A stretch of 64,000 nt of DNA, taken from NCBI GenBank assembly GCA_949299755.1, contig CASGBA010000008.1, positions 18,801 to 82,800 of the forward strand, written 5' to 3'. Below, piece after piece: positions 51,695-60,436 of the stretch (its first letter is position 1; each line of letters begins with the position of its first letter). The position numbers and the translations under genes are program-made. Under the pieces are notes generated by a model. The model was given only the letters and a program-made list of their open reading frames with translations. It made no database searches and had not been told where the DNA came from. The stretch is from an uncultured Treponema sp. GTDB lineage: Bacteria > Spirochaetota > Spirochaetia > Treponematales > Treponemataceae.

Positions 51695-54424
51695 ATGAGT
51701 GAAAAAATCACAATAAACCTCGACAAAACTGGATATGATTTTTCAGAAGGGGAAATTATACATATCAAAGAATTAGAGCAAGCTAAAAGTTTAATCAACG
51801 AATTTGTCAAATCCATGGGAAATTTAGAAAGCATATGTCATGATAAAGAGCTGCCGCTTGATTACAGAACTATTTTGATTAATGGCCCTAGAGGAAGTGG
51901 AAAAACATCTTTTTTACACAGCCTCTTTAACCTTGACGGGAAAGGTTCAGCAGATGGAAATACCATAAAAACTAATAATCTATGTTTTTTAGGACATCTT
52001 GATCCTACAATGATAGAAGAAAAAGCGCATATTTTCTTGATGATAATAGCAATGATAAGACAAAAAGTGTATGAAAAACTGGATTCAGAGGATGATAATT
52101 TCAGCATATGCAATAAAAAGCAATGGAACGATTTGCTGGAAAAACTTGCAAAAGGGCTGCCGATTTTAGATGCCCATAAAGAGGATCCCGATTTTTGGGA
52201 TGATGCCGCCCAAATTATGTACAAAGGCTTGGATGAAACGCTATCATCCTATAACACAAGGAAAAATTTTAACACTCTAGTTGAATACTCTTTAAAAATT
52301 TTAGGTCGTAATGCATTCATTATAGCCATAGATGATGTGGATACTGATTTTAGAAAAACGTTTCCTATGCTAGAGACACTTCGAAAGTATATCAACATTG
52401 AAAGAATTATAATTCTAGTAAGCGGCGATCTGGATTTATTTTCTCTTGCAATCAGGAAACAACAACTGGAAGATATGGGTGATAAGCTTATTAAGACAGG
52501 CATCATCTCCCAATCCATGGAAATCAAAAATTACATTTTAAAATGTATTGCGGAATTGGAGAATCAATATATAAAAAAGATTTTCCCTTCTCAGTATCAA
52601 ATACGGCTGAAAACATTAAAACAGATTTCAGAGACAAGTGATATCAATATAATCAGCCATCAGATATCAGAAAAGGAAATTTCAATTAACAATTTCTATA
52701 ACAAAATACTTTCATCATTTGGAATGTACAACACTTACCAGCGCAACACTTTTTATGATTTGCTGGAAAATCTTCCATTGCGCACACAAGTTCAGTTCAT
52801 GAAAATATATAAAATGTTTATTGATAAAAAGGATGAAATACCTTACATAAGGGATAAAGAGGAAATAGAAATATCAGATATACTAAATATTTTTATCACT
52901 GAATTGCACTATAAAAATATAAATCTTGATAATATATTGACAGCACCGCCTTTCATTATTATTTCTATCCTGCAACTTTTACTAAAAGAAAAGAAAATTG
53001 ATGAATTATATCAACTTCAGCCCATAAGCAACGATTTTATCCTTAACTGCTGTCTCACAACGCTTTCATTTTTATTATCACTGAAAATCGCAGACACGAA
53101 AGATTTATTTTTTGATTATCTTATCCGAATCGGGTATCTGAGAAATTTACAGACATATTTCCCGCGAAAAACTGATGAAACCTCTCAGCTAAGCATTAAA
53201 GGTTTGATTAAACATGCAAATATGGAAAACAACAGGGATTTACATCAGATGTGCTGCTACCTTACTTCTTATATACGTTCTATTAATGAAAATGGAAAAT
53301 TTTCGGGAATTGTTAAATTACTGGGCTTTGCGAGTAAAAGCAAAAACTCTGAGAGACAAAATACAGGCAGATTTGATTTTGAACTTAAGAATCTATCATT
53401 ATATGAACAACAAGTCGCCTGCTTGCCACTTTCTATTAGCAAACCAGTATTTAAGGACAACACTATAAATGAATACTCGGTATGGACTTTGATAGCTGTC
53501 GTAGGAGATTTAATCAGAGAAATAGATGCAGAGAATAATAATAAATCTATAGAAAACAACCAAGGAAATTTAATTAACATAATCAGCCAAGCTCTTGACA
53601 GACAGTCACAAATCCGCCAGTTTCCAATGATTGACACAAAATTATTTTCTTCTGGAAATATTAGTCCAATTACTGAATATAATGATGAAGAAACGTTTAA
53701 TTCAAAGTATTTGGCTAATAACAAGCAAGAAACAATAGACATAAAATTTTATGAAAAAATGATAGATTGGCTTAAAAAAACGAAAGACTTGAAATTCACT
53801 ATAGCGCCTTATGTCATTGCAAAAATAGCTACAAGGCTTTTTTACAGTTTTGACAATATTGAAAGAAATTATCAGGATGACAACCTCGGAGATATTATGC
53901 ACCTTTTTATCTGTCAATTGTTTCATGCTGTGATTATCGAAGAGTTTCAGGAATCAAGAAAAATTGCAGAGGAAAATATTCAAATTAATAATATTGTGTC
54001 GACAACTGAATTATTAAAAAACAATCTCAAGAAAACATCAAACTTATTGAAAGAGGATAAGTTACCTCTATCAAAAATGATTTTAACTTGTCCGCTATTT
54101 CTCATGTTCATAAATTTCAACGATATAAACAGCAGCACAAACATACTTTTGGATAATTCTGACAAAACATTTAACTTATACGATAATTTAAAACGAATAA
54201 AATTACACCCGTCCTCTGAAACATCATTCTCTGTTGCCAATGCGTATTATAAGCACACAATAGAGATTCTTAAATCTATTCCTGGATTATCATTAGATTC
54301 TTTTCTGAGTGATGACATAGAAGATATTATCGCCAAAATAACACCTTATTTTAGCAGGGGCGTTACGGAAAAAAACATTGAAAGACTCCGGGAAATAATA
54401 ACAAAACATAATATTAAATGGTAA
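51695..54424 (+). CDS. rdrA: RADAR defence ATPase RdrA
   Basis: A 909-residue AAA+-type ATPase, the usual size for RdrA. Walker A Gly-Pro-Arg-Gly-Ser-Gly-Lys-Thr-Ser (64-72), Walker B Ile-Ile-Ala-Ile-Asp-Asp-Val-Asp (209-216), and a sensor-1-like Leu-Val-Ser-Gly-Asp-Leu-Asp-Leu (241-248); the rest is a long alpha-helical region without transmembrane segments. In studied systems RdrA forms a ring that supports the RdrB deaminase during phage infection. The gene is strongly AT-rich, unlike both flanks. AGGAGA precedes the ATG by 12 bases. The next gene overlaps by seven bases and encodes the deaminase. The RADAR call depends mainly on this pairing; alone it would be called a KAP-like ATPase. 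Confidence 0.85.
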   Translation: MSEKITINLDKTGYDFSEGEIIHIKELEQAKSLINEFVKSMGNLESICHDKELPLDYRTILINGPRGSGKTSFLHSLFNLDGKGSADGNTIKTNNLCFLGHLDPTMIEEKAHIFLMIIAMIRQKVYEKLDSEDDNFSICNKKQWNDLLEKLAKGLPILDAHKEDPDFWDDAAQIMYKGLDETLSSYNTRKNFNTLVEYSLKILGRNAFIIAIDDVDTDFRKTFPMLETLRKYINIERIIILVSGDLDLFSLAIRKQQLEDMGDKLIKTGIISQSMEIKNYILKCIAELENQYIKKIFPSQYQIRLKTLKQISETSDINIISHQISEKEISINNFYNKILSSFGMYNTYQRNTFYDLLENLPLRTQVQFMKIYKMFIDKKDEIPYIRDKEEIEISDILNIFITELHYKNINLDNILTAPPFIIISILQLLLKEKKIDELYQLQPISNDFILNCCLTTLSFLLSLKIADTKDLFFDYLIRIGYLRNLQTYFPRKTDETSQLSIKGLIKHANMENNRDLHQMCCYLTSYIRSINENGKFSGIVKLLGFASKSKNSERQNTGRFDFELKNLSLYEQQVACLPLSISKPVFKDNTINEYSVWTLIAVVGDLIREIDAENNNKSIENNQGNLINIISQALDRQSQIRQFPMIDTKLFSSGNISPITEYNDEETFNSKYLANNKQETIDIKFYEKMIDWLKKTKDLKFTIAPYVIAKIATRLFYSFDNIERNYQDDNLGDIMHLFICQLFHAVIIEEFQESRKIAEENIQINNIVSTTELLKNNLKKTSNLLKEDKLPLSKMILTCPLFLMFINFNDINSSTNILLDNSDKTFNLYDNLKRIKLHPSSETSFSVANAYYKHTIEILKSIPGLSLDSFLSDDIEDIIAKITPYFSRGVTEKNIERLREIITKHNIKW

Positions 54425-56703
54425 CTATATCCCCTATCATACATTTACAACAGGACTTCTTTTCCCTTATAGATTATATGAACGGAAAATCACAAATAGA
54501 CTGTGATATAATAAAACGTCGTTTAATAAACTGTCGCCGCTCCCTTAGTGTTTATATACCAGACCATTATTATGAATACACAGGGAAGCAACTCCTTGAT
54601 TCAATCAAGTACACAAGCGATTTATTCATAAAAGGATGCATAGAACTTTCAAATAATTTCCTTGACATGGATGAAAATAATATTATTTACGTTAAAGAGG
54701 AAAAATTTTGTCAATGGGAGGATATCATTACATGTATATCACCCTTAATATTAATTTCTTCAAAAATATTTGAAGAGAAATTTAAAAAAAACATCTGTAG
54801 TCAAAGTGACATTCGGACTTTCTTTTCAACATATATTGTTCCCAATTGTAGATATACATCTTTAGTAGCGCCACGTCCAATTCCATTTATAAAAGAATTT
54901 CAAAAGGAAAAAGGATTTATCGATTTACACTCACATATTAACGGTATTCTTGAATCGGAAAATGTCTGGCAAATCCTATTACAAAATCCTGAGAAAAACC
55001 TAAATATTTTTTATAAAGAAGACGGTGGTAAGCTTGTGATACAAAAGAAACTCGAACAAATAGGCCTACCCGCTGACACAAATTTACGCTGTTTAATATA
55101 TGAAGCCATAAGATTGAGATCTGATTTCTTTTCGGCTGTTTTTTGTACCGGTAAAAATGAATTATTTGGTAATAATAAAACTGGAAGCGGTTGCATACAT
55201 CCTTTCAGTTTTATACTAACTGGTGAAACAAATATTGCAATTCCAAACACTATATTACGATTTGAATGCTTAATGTATGTACTCATTTTCAATTATATAA
55301 AAAATAATGGAAAATCTGTCATTGTACATAAATTTCATAAATACATCCTTATAAAAGGACTGTTTCATCATTTATTAACACAAACAATAACAGAATTTGG
55401 ATTCAGTCAGTTTCAAAATATTACCATAACCAAGATTCGGGATTTTGGAGAAAAAAGTCAATTGGGAAAATTCTTACAAATAGCGGGCAACGACCTTAAT
55501 TATACGAGCTTCACTGAATTCCGTTTTTCACCTAAAGAATCTGTAGATGAAAACAAGAAAATGCTTAAAAAAATTGGAAGCGATTGGCAACATTTTCTTG
55601 AAATCAAAAGAAAAAATCTAAAAGAAGATTACAAAGTCGATTATTGTCTCACTGCTCATTTTATAAAGAAAAAAATGAAATCAAATGACAATAAACCTTA
55701 TGAATCATTACGTGTAGAAATCAGAAAGAAAACAAATGCATTGGTCACAATAAAAAAAGGAGGAGATGACATAGCGAAGCGGGTCGTTGCTGTCGACGCT
55801 GCCGCAAGCGAATTTGACACACCTCCAGAAATATTTGCACCTTCATTTCGGATGCTTAGAAAAGAAGGTTTCAAGCATTTCACTTACCATGCAGGGGAAG
55901 ACTTTTTCCATGTTCTTAGTGGATTGAGGGCAATTTATGAGGCTGTTGAATTTTGCGAATTAAGAAAAGGAGACCGAATAGGCCATGCATCAGCCGCTGG
56001 TGTTGATATTGAACAATGGAAAGAGATTATTGGAGAAAGCTTTTTCTTACCAGCAGGAGAATGGGCGGATAACTTATTATTTGTTTATCACTTTATCGTA
56101 AAAGCAAAAATCAACGAGCTTGAAACAAAGCTTCCTATTTTATCGGACAAGATAATTAAATTATATGCGGAAATCTTTGATAAAAGCTATTTAATGCCTG
56201 ACATTGTTTTGGCATGGAAAGTACTTCGTAAAGAAGACAACATAAAAGATAATACGCTGTCACATGATGCAAATGAAATCAACGAAAAATATCAAAGTAT
56301 GAAGTTCAGGAAAAAATATATCGCACCACTTGAAATTAATTCTGATGAAGTATTTACCAATAACGAACTTGTATTACTTCAAAAAAAATTATTGGAATAT
56401 CTTCATAAAAAAGAAATAATTATAGAAGTTTTGCCTACCAGTAATTTACGTATTGGATACCATTTTACATTGCAAACATATCAGTTATTTACCTGGTACC
56501 AATGGAAGAAAGAGGGACTGCCAATTCCCCCTATTGTATTAGGGACAGACGACCCTGGCATTTTTGCCACAAATATATACAATGAATACGCTTTTGTATA
56601 CTGTTTTTTGGTTTACGAAAAAAAACAAACCCGAAGCGATGTCATTCAATTTATCCGATTTCTTTGCGAAAACAGCCTGAACTACGAGTTCCTCCCTGCA
56701 TAG
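54418..56703 (+). CDS. rdrB: RADAR adenosine deaminase RdrB
   Basis: A 761-residue protein with an adenosine deaminase core split by inserts. Zinc and catalytic residues are all visible: His171/His173 in Asp-Leu-His-Ser-His, His491 and Glu494 in Tyr-His-Ala-Gly-Glu-Asp, His523 in Ile-Gly-His-Ala, and Asp711/Asp712 in Gly-Thr-Asp-Asp-Pro-Gly. The roughly 165-residue N-terminal extension and total length match RdrB rather than metabolic deaminases. RdrB deaminates adenine nucleotides or RNA after infection, causing growth arrest. It starts seven bases inside rdrA without an SD, so it depends on coupling. Its last codons and TAG stop lie in the right direct repeat. Confidence 0.88.
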   Translation: MVTISPIIHLQQDFFSLIDYMNGKSQIDCDIIKRRLINCRRSLSVYIPDHYYEYTGKQLLDSIKYTSDLFIKGCIELSNNFLDMDENNIIYVKEEKFCQWEDIITCISPLILISSKIFEEKFKKNICSQSDIRTFFSTYIVPNCRYTSLVAPRPIPFIKEFQKEKGFIDLHSHINGILESENVWQILLQNPEKNLNIFYKEDGGKLVIQKKLEQIGLPADTNLRCLIYEAIRLRSDFFSAVFCTGKNELFGNNKTGSGCIHPFSFILTGETNIAIPNTILRFECLMYVLIFNYIKNNGKSVIVHKFHKYILIKGLFHHLLTQTITEFGFSQFQNITITKIRDFGEKSQLGKFLQIAGNDLNYTSFTEFRFSPKESVDENKKMLKKIGSDWQHFLEIKRKNLKEDYKVDYCLTAHFIKKKMKSNDNKPYESLRVEIRKKTNALVTIKKGGDDIAKRVVAVDAAASEFDTPPEIFAPSFRMLRKEGFKHFTYHAGEDFFHVLSGLRAIYEAVEFCELRKGDRIGHASAAGVDIEQWKEIIGESFFLPAGEWADNLLFVYHFIVKAKINELETKLPILSDKIIKLYAEIFDKSYLMPDIVLAWKVLRKEDNIKDNTLSHDANEINEKYQSMKFRKKYIAPLEINSDEVFTNNELVLLQKKLLEYLHKKEIIIEVLPTSNLRIGYHFTLQTYQLFTWYQWKKEGLPIPPIVLGTDDPGIFATNIYNEYAFVYCFLVYEKKQTRSDVIQFIRFLCENSLNYEFLPA

Positions 56704-56709
56704 GAGACA
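56689..56709 (+). repeat. Right direct repeat bounding the RADAR island
   Basis: TTCCTCCCTGCATA followed by GGAGACA, 21 bases, matching 51,476-51,497 except for one missing G. It contains the last codons and stop of rdrB and ends one base before the stop codon of the metallopeptidase gene on the other strand. Confidence 0.75.
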
Positions 56710-56710
56710 G

Positions 56711-57448
56711 TCACCCGTCCGAAGTCAGCGGTACACTTTCTTCCAGCAGCTTTTTGCGCTGGCGCCAGTCCGGCTGTATGGCGGTCAGAAGGGCGTAAAA
56801 CTGCCTTGAGTGGTTGGCGTATATGAAATGACAAAGCTCATGGACGGTTACGTATTCGATGCAGTTCCGGGGAAGACGGGCGAGCAGTGTATTCAAGGTG
56901 ATTATTCCCTTTTTGGGAAGGCAGGTGCCCCACTTTGTTTTCATTTTACGGAGGCGAAGAACCGGAAATGGAACGCCGTATTTCGCGAAAACGGGATAGG
57001 CTTCCTTTAACACGCCGGCGAATAACTCCCGGTACTGTTTCTCAAGATACTTTTCCACCAGACGGCGGCGGGAATCACTGTCGCCGGGCTCCCTTGCCTG
57101 CAAAAGAATGTAAACCCCGTCGGAAGTGACGGAGTTTTTCCTGCCCTTTTCCACCTTGAGCCGAAGCGCCCGCCCTGCCAGGTAAAAGGTTTCCCCGCTG
57201 ACATAACGCTTTGGGGCGGAAGATTCAGAAGCCCGGCGGGAAAATTTTTCCCGGGCTTTGCGGATAAAGGAGGCGTTGGAGCACACAAAGGAATTTATGC
57301 GCTCCTCGGGAACCGAAGGGGCGGCGGAAACATAAACCGTTCCGTCCCGGCGTACCCGCAGGTTTATGTTCTTAACCGCCTTTCTTTCCAGCACATAGCG
57401 GATTTCTCCGGTTCTGTCCCTTACCGCGCAGGATTGCAGCCGGTTCAC
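56711..57448 (-). CDS. YgjP-like M48-type metallopeptidase
   Basis: A 245-residue zinc metallopeptidase of the YgjP/DUF45 family: Lys-Thr-Lys-Trp-Gly-Thr-Cys (about 170-176) and His203-Glu-Leu-Cys-His207, with a later zinc ligand in Asn-His-Ser-Arg-Gln-Phe. GTG start. Family members are frequently encoded in type I restriction loci, next to hsdR; a fragment of hsdR lies 6 kb away. Substrate unknown. Its start overlaps a short frame on the same strand. Confidence 0.85.
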   Translation of the reverse strand: MNRLQSCAVRDRTGEIRYVLERKAVKNINLRVRRDGTVYVSAAPSVPEERINSFVCSNASFIRKAREKFSRRASESSAPKRYVSGETFYLAGRALRLKVEKGRKNSVTSDGVYILLQAREPGDSDSRRRLVEKYLEKQYRELFAGVLKEAYPVFAKYGVPFPVLRLRKMKTKWGTCLPKKGIITLNTLLARLPRNCIEYVTVHELCHFIYANHSRQFYALLTAIQPDWRQRKKLLEESVPLTSDG

Positions 57449-57549
57449 CGTTTGAATCTCCTGACCGCCACGGTCTTTACGTTTTCGATTACTTTGTCCA
57501 CGGTGTCAAAACCAAAGGTGACGCCGTATCTCCCTACACTTGCCATCAT
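57445..57549 (-). CDS. Short frame upstream of the metallopeptidase
   Basis: A 34-codon frame from ATG at 57,549 whose TGA overlaps the GTG start of the metallopeptidase gene. The peptide (Arg-Tyr-Gly-Val-Thr-Phe-Gly-Phe-Asp-Thr-Val-Asp) looks like the end of a larger protein, but no SD or longer frame exists. It may be the remnant of a gene once coupled to the peptidase. Not recognised. Confidence 0.3.
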   Translation of the reverse strand: MMASVGRYGVTFGFDTVDKVIENVKTVAVRRFKR

Positions 57550-57763
57550 AATTATCCGTATCCGTAATACAAGAATAATAATATATATCCGGGGAAAATT
57601 ATAGTAGCCGGAAAATTTCGTGGAATCTGGGGGCTTACCCCGCTGACGCTGGTAATCAAAAAAAAATTTATAACAGCGCAAGCTGCCTCCTGTAATATGT
57701 TACACAACTAAACCGTTTTGTTACAAAAGCTAAAAAAAATCTTCATTTTCCCAGCAAAAAGCC

Positions 57764-57789
57764 TTGACACATAGGGGGGGGGGTAAAAT
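57764..57789 (+). promoter_or_regulatory. Poly-G promoter of the outer-membrane protein gene
   Basis: TTGACA (57,764-57,769), a 14-base spacer containing ten consecutive G (57,774-57,783), then TAAAAT (57,784-57,789). The spacer is three bases short of optimal, so changes in the G tract would alter promoter strength, as known for tpr and TP0126 genes of T. pallidum. Confidence 0.7.
57774..57783 (+). repeat. Ten-G homopolymer tract
   Basis: The only long G run in the window, located exactly between -35 and -10. Slipped-strand changes would shift promoter spacing. The exact count may be affected by sequencing error. Confidence 0.85.
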
Positions 57790-57825
57790 GAAAGTGAATC
57801 TAAAGAATCGAAGATGGAGGTGCTC

Positions 57826-57846
57826 ATGAAGAAGCTTGTGCAGTAA
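57826..57846 (+). other. Six-codon frame after a strong SD
   Basis: GGAGGTG then ATG-AAG-AAG-CTT-GTG-CAG-TAA. It looks like the first residues of a signal peptide cut short. It could be a leader peptide or scar of a duplicated gene start, 41 bases before the real gene. Confidence 0.35.
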
Positions 57847-57887
57847 ATTATTTTATATTTTTAATTACATTAAACAAAGGAGTTACT

Positions 57888-58511
57888 ATGTCAAGGAAAA
57901 TTAAAATTACATTTTTGTCCGTTGTATTGATTTGCGGTCTGTGCGGTGCGACCGCTGCTTTTTCACTTCCGATTTATACCGGCGTAGATATGGGTTATGT
58001 CCGTGTTTCTCCTGAAATTTTCGGGGAAACTTCTTCCGGCGGAGGTCTTGAGATAACACCGTACATCGGCATTAGCCCCATCAGCTCTTTGCCGGACTTA
58101 TCTTTTGAGTTAGATCTTGCGTTGAGTTTTCCATCTCTTAGTTACTCTTATCCTTTCATTCCGGGTGACCCTAACCGGACTCTCAGCAGTATGACACAGT
58201 TTTACATTGTCAGCCCCCAATTGTTTGCGGTATACACAGTTGACAAATGGTTTATAAAGCCCTTTGCGGGTGTCGGGATTGGATGCAATATCAATAATTG
58301 TGACAACACGAACGGAATGGATTTATCCAATTCTTTTTCCTTCGCCGCAAAAGCCGGGGCAAAAGTTTTTATTCCACGTACATCTATCTTTCTTGGAGGT
58401 GCAATCAAATTCAACCTCAACCAGAGTGAAACCGAACTGGCATTCGAAGACATTGACTTAAATTTAAATGCCTGGTCGTTCAATGTGAGCTTTGGATATA
58501 AATTCAAATAG
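57888..58511 (+). CDS. Outer-membrane beta-barrel protein
   Basis: A 207-residue protein with a signal peptide (cleavage near Ala-Ala-Phe-Ser) and alternating polar/hydrophobic strands ending in Ser-Phe-Gly-Tyr-Lys-Phe-Lys, compatible with an eight-stranded barrel of the OmpW/OmpA-like type. Gly-Leu-Glu-Ile-Thr-Pro-Tyr-Ile-Gly-Ile and Lys-Pro-Phe-Ala-Gly-Val-Gly-Ile-Gly are strand-turn patterns. AGGAG before the ATG. The poly-G promoter suggests on/off surface expression. Exact family not certain. Confidence 0.7.
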   Translation: MSRKIKITFLSVVLICGLCGATAAFSLPIYTGVDMGYVRVSPEIFGETSSGGGLEITPYIGISPISSLPDLSFELDLALSFPSLSYSYPFIPGDPNRTLSSMTQFYIVSPQLFAVYTVDKWFIKPFAGVGIGCNINNCDNTNGMDLSNSFSFAAKAGAKVFIPRTSIFLGGAIKFNLNQSETELAFEDIDLNLNAWSFNVSFGYKFK

Positions 58512-58554
58512 AACAAAGCTTGAAGAAAAACACATTTCGAAAATCCCAACATTT

Positions 58555-58595
58555 ACCCGGTGTCTCCTGACTCGGATTCACCGGGTGATTTTTTT
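58555..58595 (+). terminator. Terminator after the barrel gene
   Basis: ACCCGGTG and CACCGGGT form an eight-pair stem with a 16-base loop, followed by seven T. Confidence 0.85.
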
Positions 58596-58753
58596 CACCC
58601 ACATCATACTTATACTTTCCTTGCTTTTTAAGTAACAATAATTCATAATAACAGTAATACAGCATGATTGAATGATGAACACGGTAACAAAACGCTTTTT
58701 ATACACACATACTGTGTCGGATAAAATCCTGGAACAAGGTTGGTGTAAAAACG

Positions 58754-59503
58754 ATGAAAATAATTATTTCCCCGGCAAAAAATATGTCCCTTGATGCCGA
58801 TACCTTGGAGCCGGAAGACTTTCCTGTTTTTCTGGACAAGGCACAGGCGCTTGTAGATTATTTAAAGTCCCTTTCCTTTGAAGATTTAAAAGCCCTTCTT
58901 TCCTGCAACGAAAATATTGCCCGTCTTAATTACGGGCGCTACCAGTCCATTAACCTGAAGGAAAACACAAATCCTGCCCTGGTGACTTTTGAAGGTATAC
59001 AGTACAAATACATGGCGCCCCGGGTTTTTACCTATGACTATTTTGACTACGCCAGGGAACACTTGCGGATTCTCTCCGGATTGTACGGAATACTCAAACC
59101 CTTTGACGGCATTGTGCCTTACCGGCTGGAAATGCAGGCAAAACTTAAAACCGCCTTTTGCAAAAACCTTTACGATTACTGGGGATCTTCAATCTATGAA
59201 AATCTCGCCGGGGAATCCCCTGCCCCGCCGATCATCCTGAATCTTGCTTCCGAAGAATATGCAAAGGCTGTAAGAAAACATCTGAAGCCAGGCGACACTT
59301 TTATCACCTGCGTTTTTGCAGAACAAACCGAAGGCGCACTGAAAGAAAAAGGCGTTTACGTAAAAATGGCACGGGGTGAAATGGTCCGCTTTATGGCGGA
59401 GCACAATATCACCCGGCCGGAAGACGTACAGGCATTTACCGGACTGGGCTACCGGTTTTCGGAAGGGGATTCTTCCCCCTGCCGGTATGTTTTCAAACGG
59501 TGA
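58754..59503 (+). CDS. yaaA: Peroxide stress protein YaaA
   Basis: A 249-residue YaaA/DUF328 protein, full length. Ile-Ile-Ile-Ser-Pro-Ala-Lys-Asn-Met at the N-terminus, Asp-Gly-Ile-Val-Pro-Tyr-Arg-Leu-Glu-Met in the middle and Ala-Arg-Gly-Glu-Met-Val-Arg-Phe near the end are diagnostic. In E. coli it binds DNA and lowers free iron during peroxide stress. Only a poor SD precedes the ATG. It stands alone, convergent with the deaminase fusion gene. Confidence 0.95.
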   Translation: MKIIISPAKNMSLDADTLEPEDFPVFLDKAQALVDYLKSLSFEDLKALLSCNENIARLNYGRYQSINLKENTNPALVTFEGIQYKYMAPRVFTYDYFDYAREHLRILSGLYGILKPFDGIVPYRLEMQAKLKTAFCKNLYDYWGSSIYENLAGESPAPPIILNLASEEYAKAVRKHLKPGDTFITCVFAEQTEGALKEKGVYVKMARGEMVRFMAEHNITRPEDVQAFTGLGYRFSEGDSSPCRYVFKR

Positions 59504-59524
59504 AGTCCGTCCGGAACAATCCCG

Positions 59525-60436
59525 CTATATCCACCACTCCGGCGTAATTTCCCCCAAAGTGACAACCCGGAAGTTTTCATAATCCAGCATAATTTCAATC
59601 TGTTTATAGGTTTCCGGCATAAGCTGAATCATCAATTCCCGGCAGGCTCCGCAGGGCGCTCCGTTTCTCCCGTACGGCATAACCGCAAGCACTTTTTTAA
59701 TCTCCTGTTCACCATTTGTAATCATGTTGAAAATGGCATTTCTTTCAGCACAGATTCCCAAGGTGCAGCTTGTATCCACGCATACGCCGGTATAAATTTT
59801 TCCGGAAGCGGAAAGCACCGCGGCTGCGACGGATCCGGCCTGGATATATTCTGATATTTTCCTGTCCTTTTGCACAGCCAAAGCGGCGGAATGCATTTTG
59901 TGCCAAATCCATTCATCCTTTGTAAGGCTGCTCACATACCCGGTGCGCTTTTCATTCATAAGGGGGACATCCACGTTTTCACTCTTCCATTGAAAACGGA
60001 AGCCCAGTTTTTTCTGGAGCCCCTTTGAACGGAAATTCCCCTCGTAATATCCGCACCAGATTTTTTCCATGGAAAGATTTTCAAAGCCGTGGCGGATAAG
60101 GGCTTCCGCGGCTTCCGTCATGATTCCCTGATGCCAGAATGGGCGGCCAAGCCAGTAGCCCAGTTCGCATTCCGTGCCGCTGGAAGTCATGTCGGTGTTG
60201 CCTTTCAGTTTTAGTTCGATGCAGCCGCATGGGGAAGAATCCCCCTTGAGGCAAATTGCGTAACATTCCCGGCCTTTAAAAACGGTTCTGATAACAGCGA
60301 GGCTTTCCTCCGTGTTTTTATGGGGAGGCCATCCTGCTATGGGCCCCACCTGTGGATCGGAAGCGTACTTGTACAGGGCTCCGGCGTCTTCTTCCTGCCA
60401 GGGGCGGAGGATCAGCCTTTCGGTTTCAAGAATCAT
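59525..60436 (-). CDS. GNAT acetyltransferase-cytidine deaminase fusion
   Basis: About 303 residues. The N-terminal part (1-170) is a RimJ/L-type N-acetyltransferase: Glu-Thr-Glu-Arg-Leu-Ile-Leu-Arg-Pro-Trp, then Glu-Leu-Gly-Tyr-Trp-Leu-Gly-Arg-Pro-Phe-Trp and the acetyl-CoA loop. The C-terminal part (175-303) is a cytidine/blasticidin-S-deaminase-like domain with Cys229-Ala-Glu231 and Pro-Cys262-Gly-Ala-Cys265, all zinc and catalytic residues. The gene starts in an ATGA overlap with the nitrilase stop. The pairing of two modification activities suggests detoxification of a nucleoside-like amine, but no substrate is known. Confidence 0.85.
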   Translation of the reverse strand: MILETERLILRPWQEEDAGALYKYASDPQVGPIAGWPPHKNTEESLAVIRTVFKGRECYAICLKGDSSPCGCIELKLKGNTDMTSSGTECELGYWLGRPFWHQGIMTEAAEALIRHGFENLSMEKIWCGYYEGNFRSKGLQKKLGFRFQWKSENVDVPLMNEKRTGYVSSLTKDEWIWHKMHSAALAVQKDRKISEYIQAGSVAAAVLSASGKIYTGVCVDTSCTLGICAERNAIFNMITNGEQEIKKVLAVMPYGRNGAPCGACRELMIQLMPETYKQIEIMLDYENFRVVTLGEITPEWWI

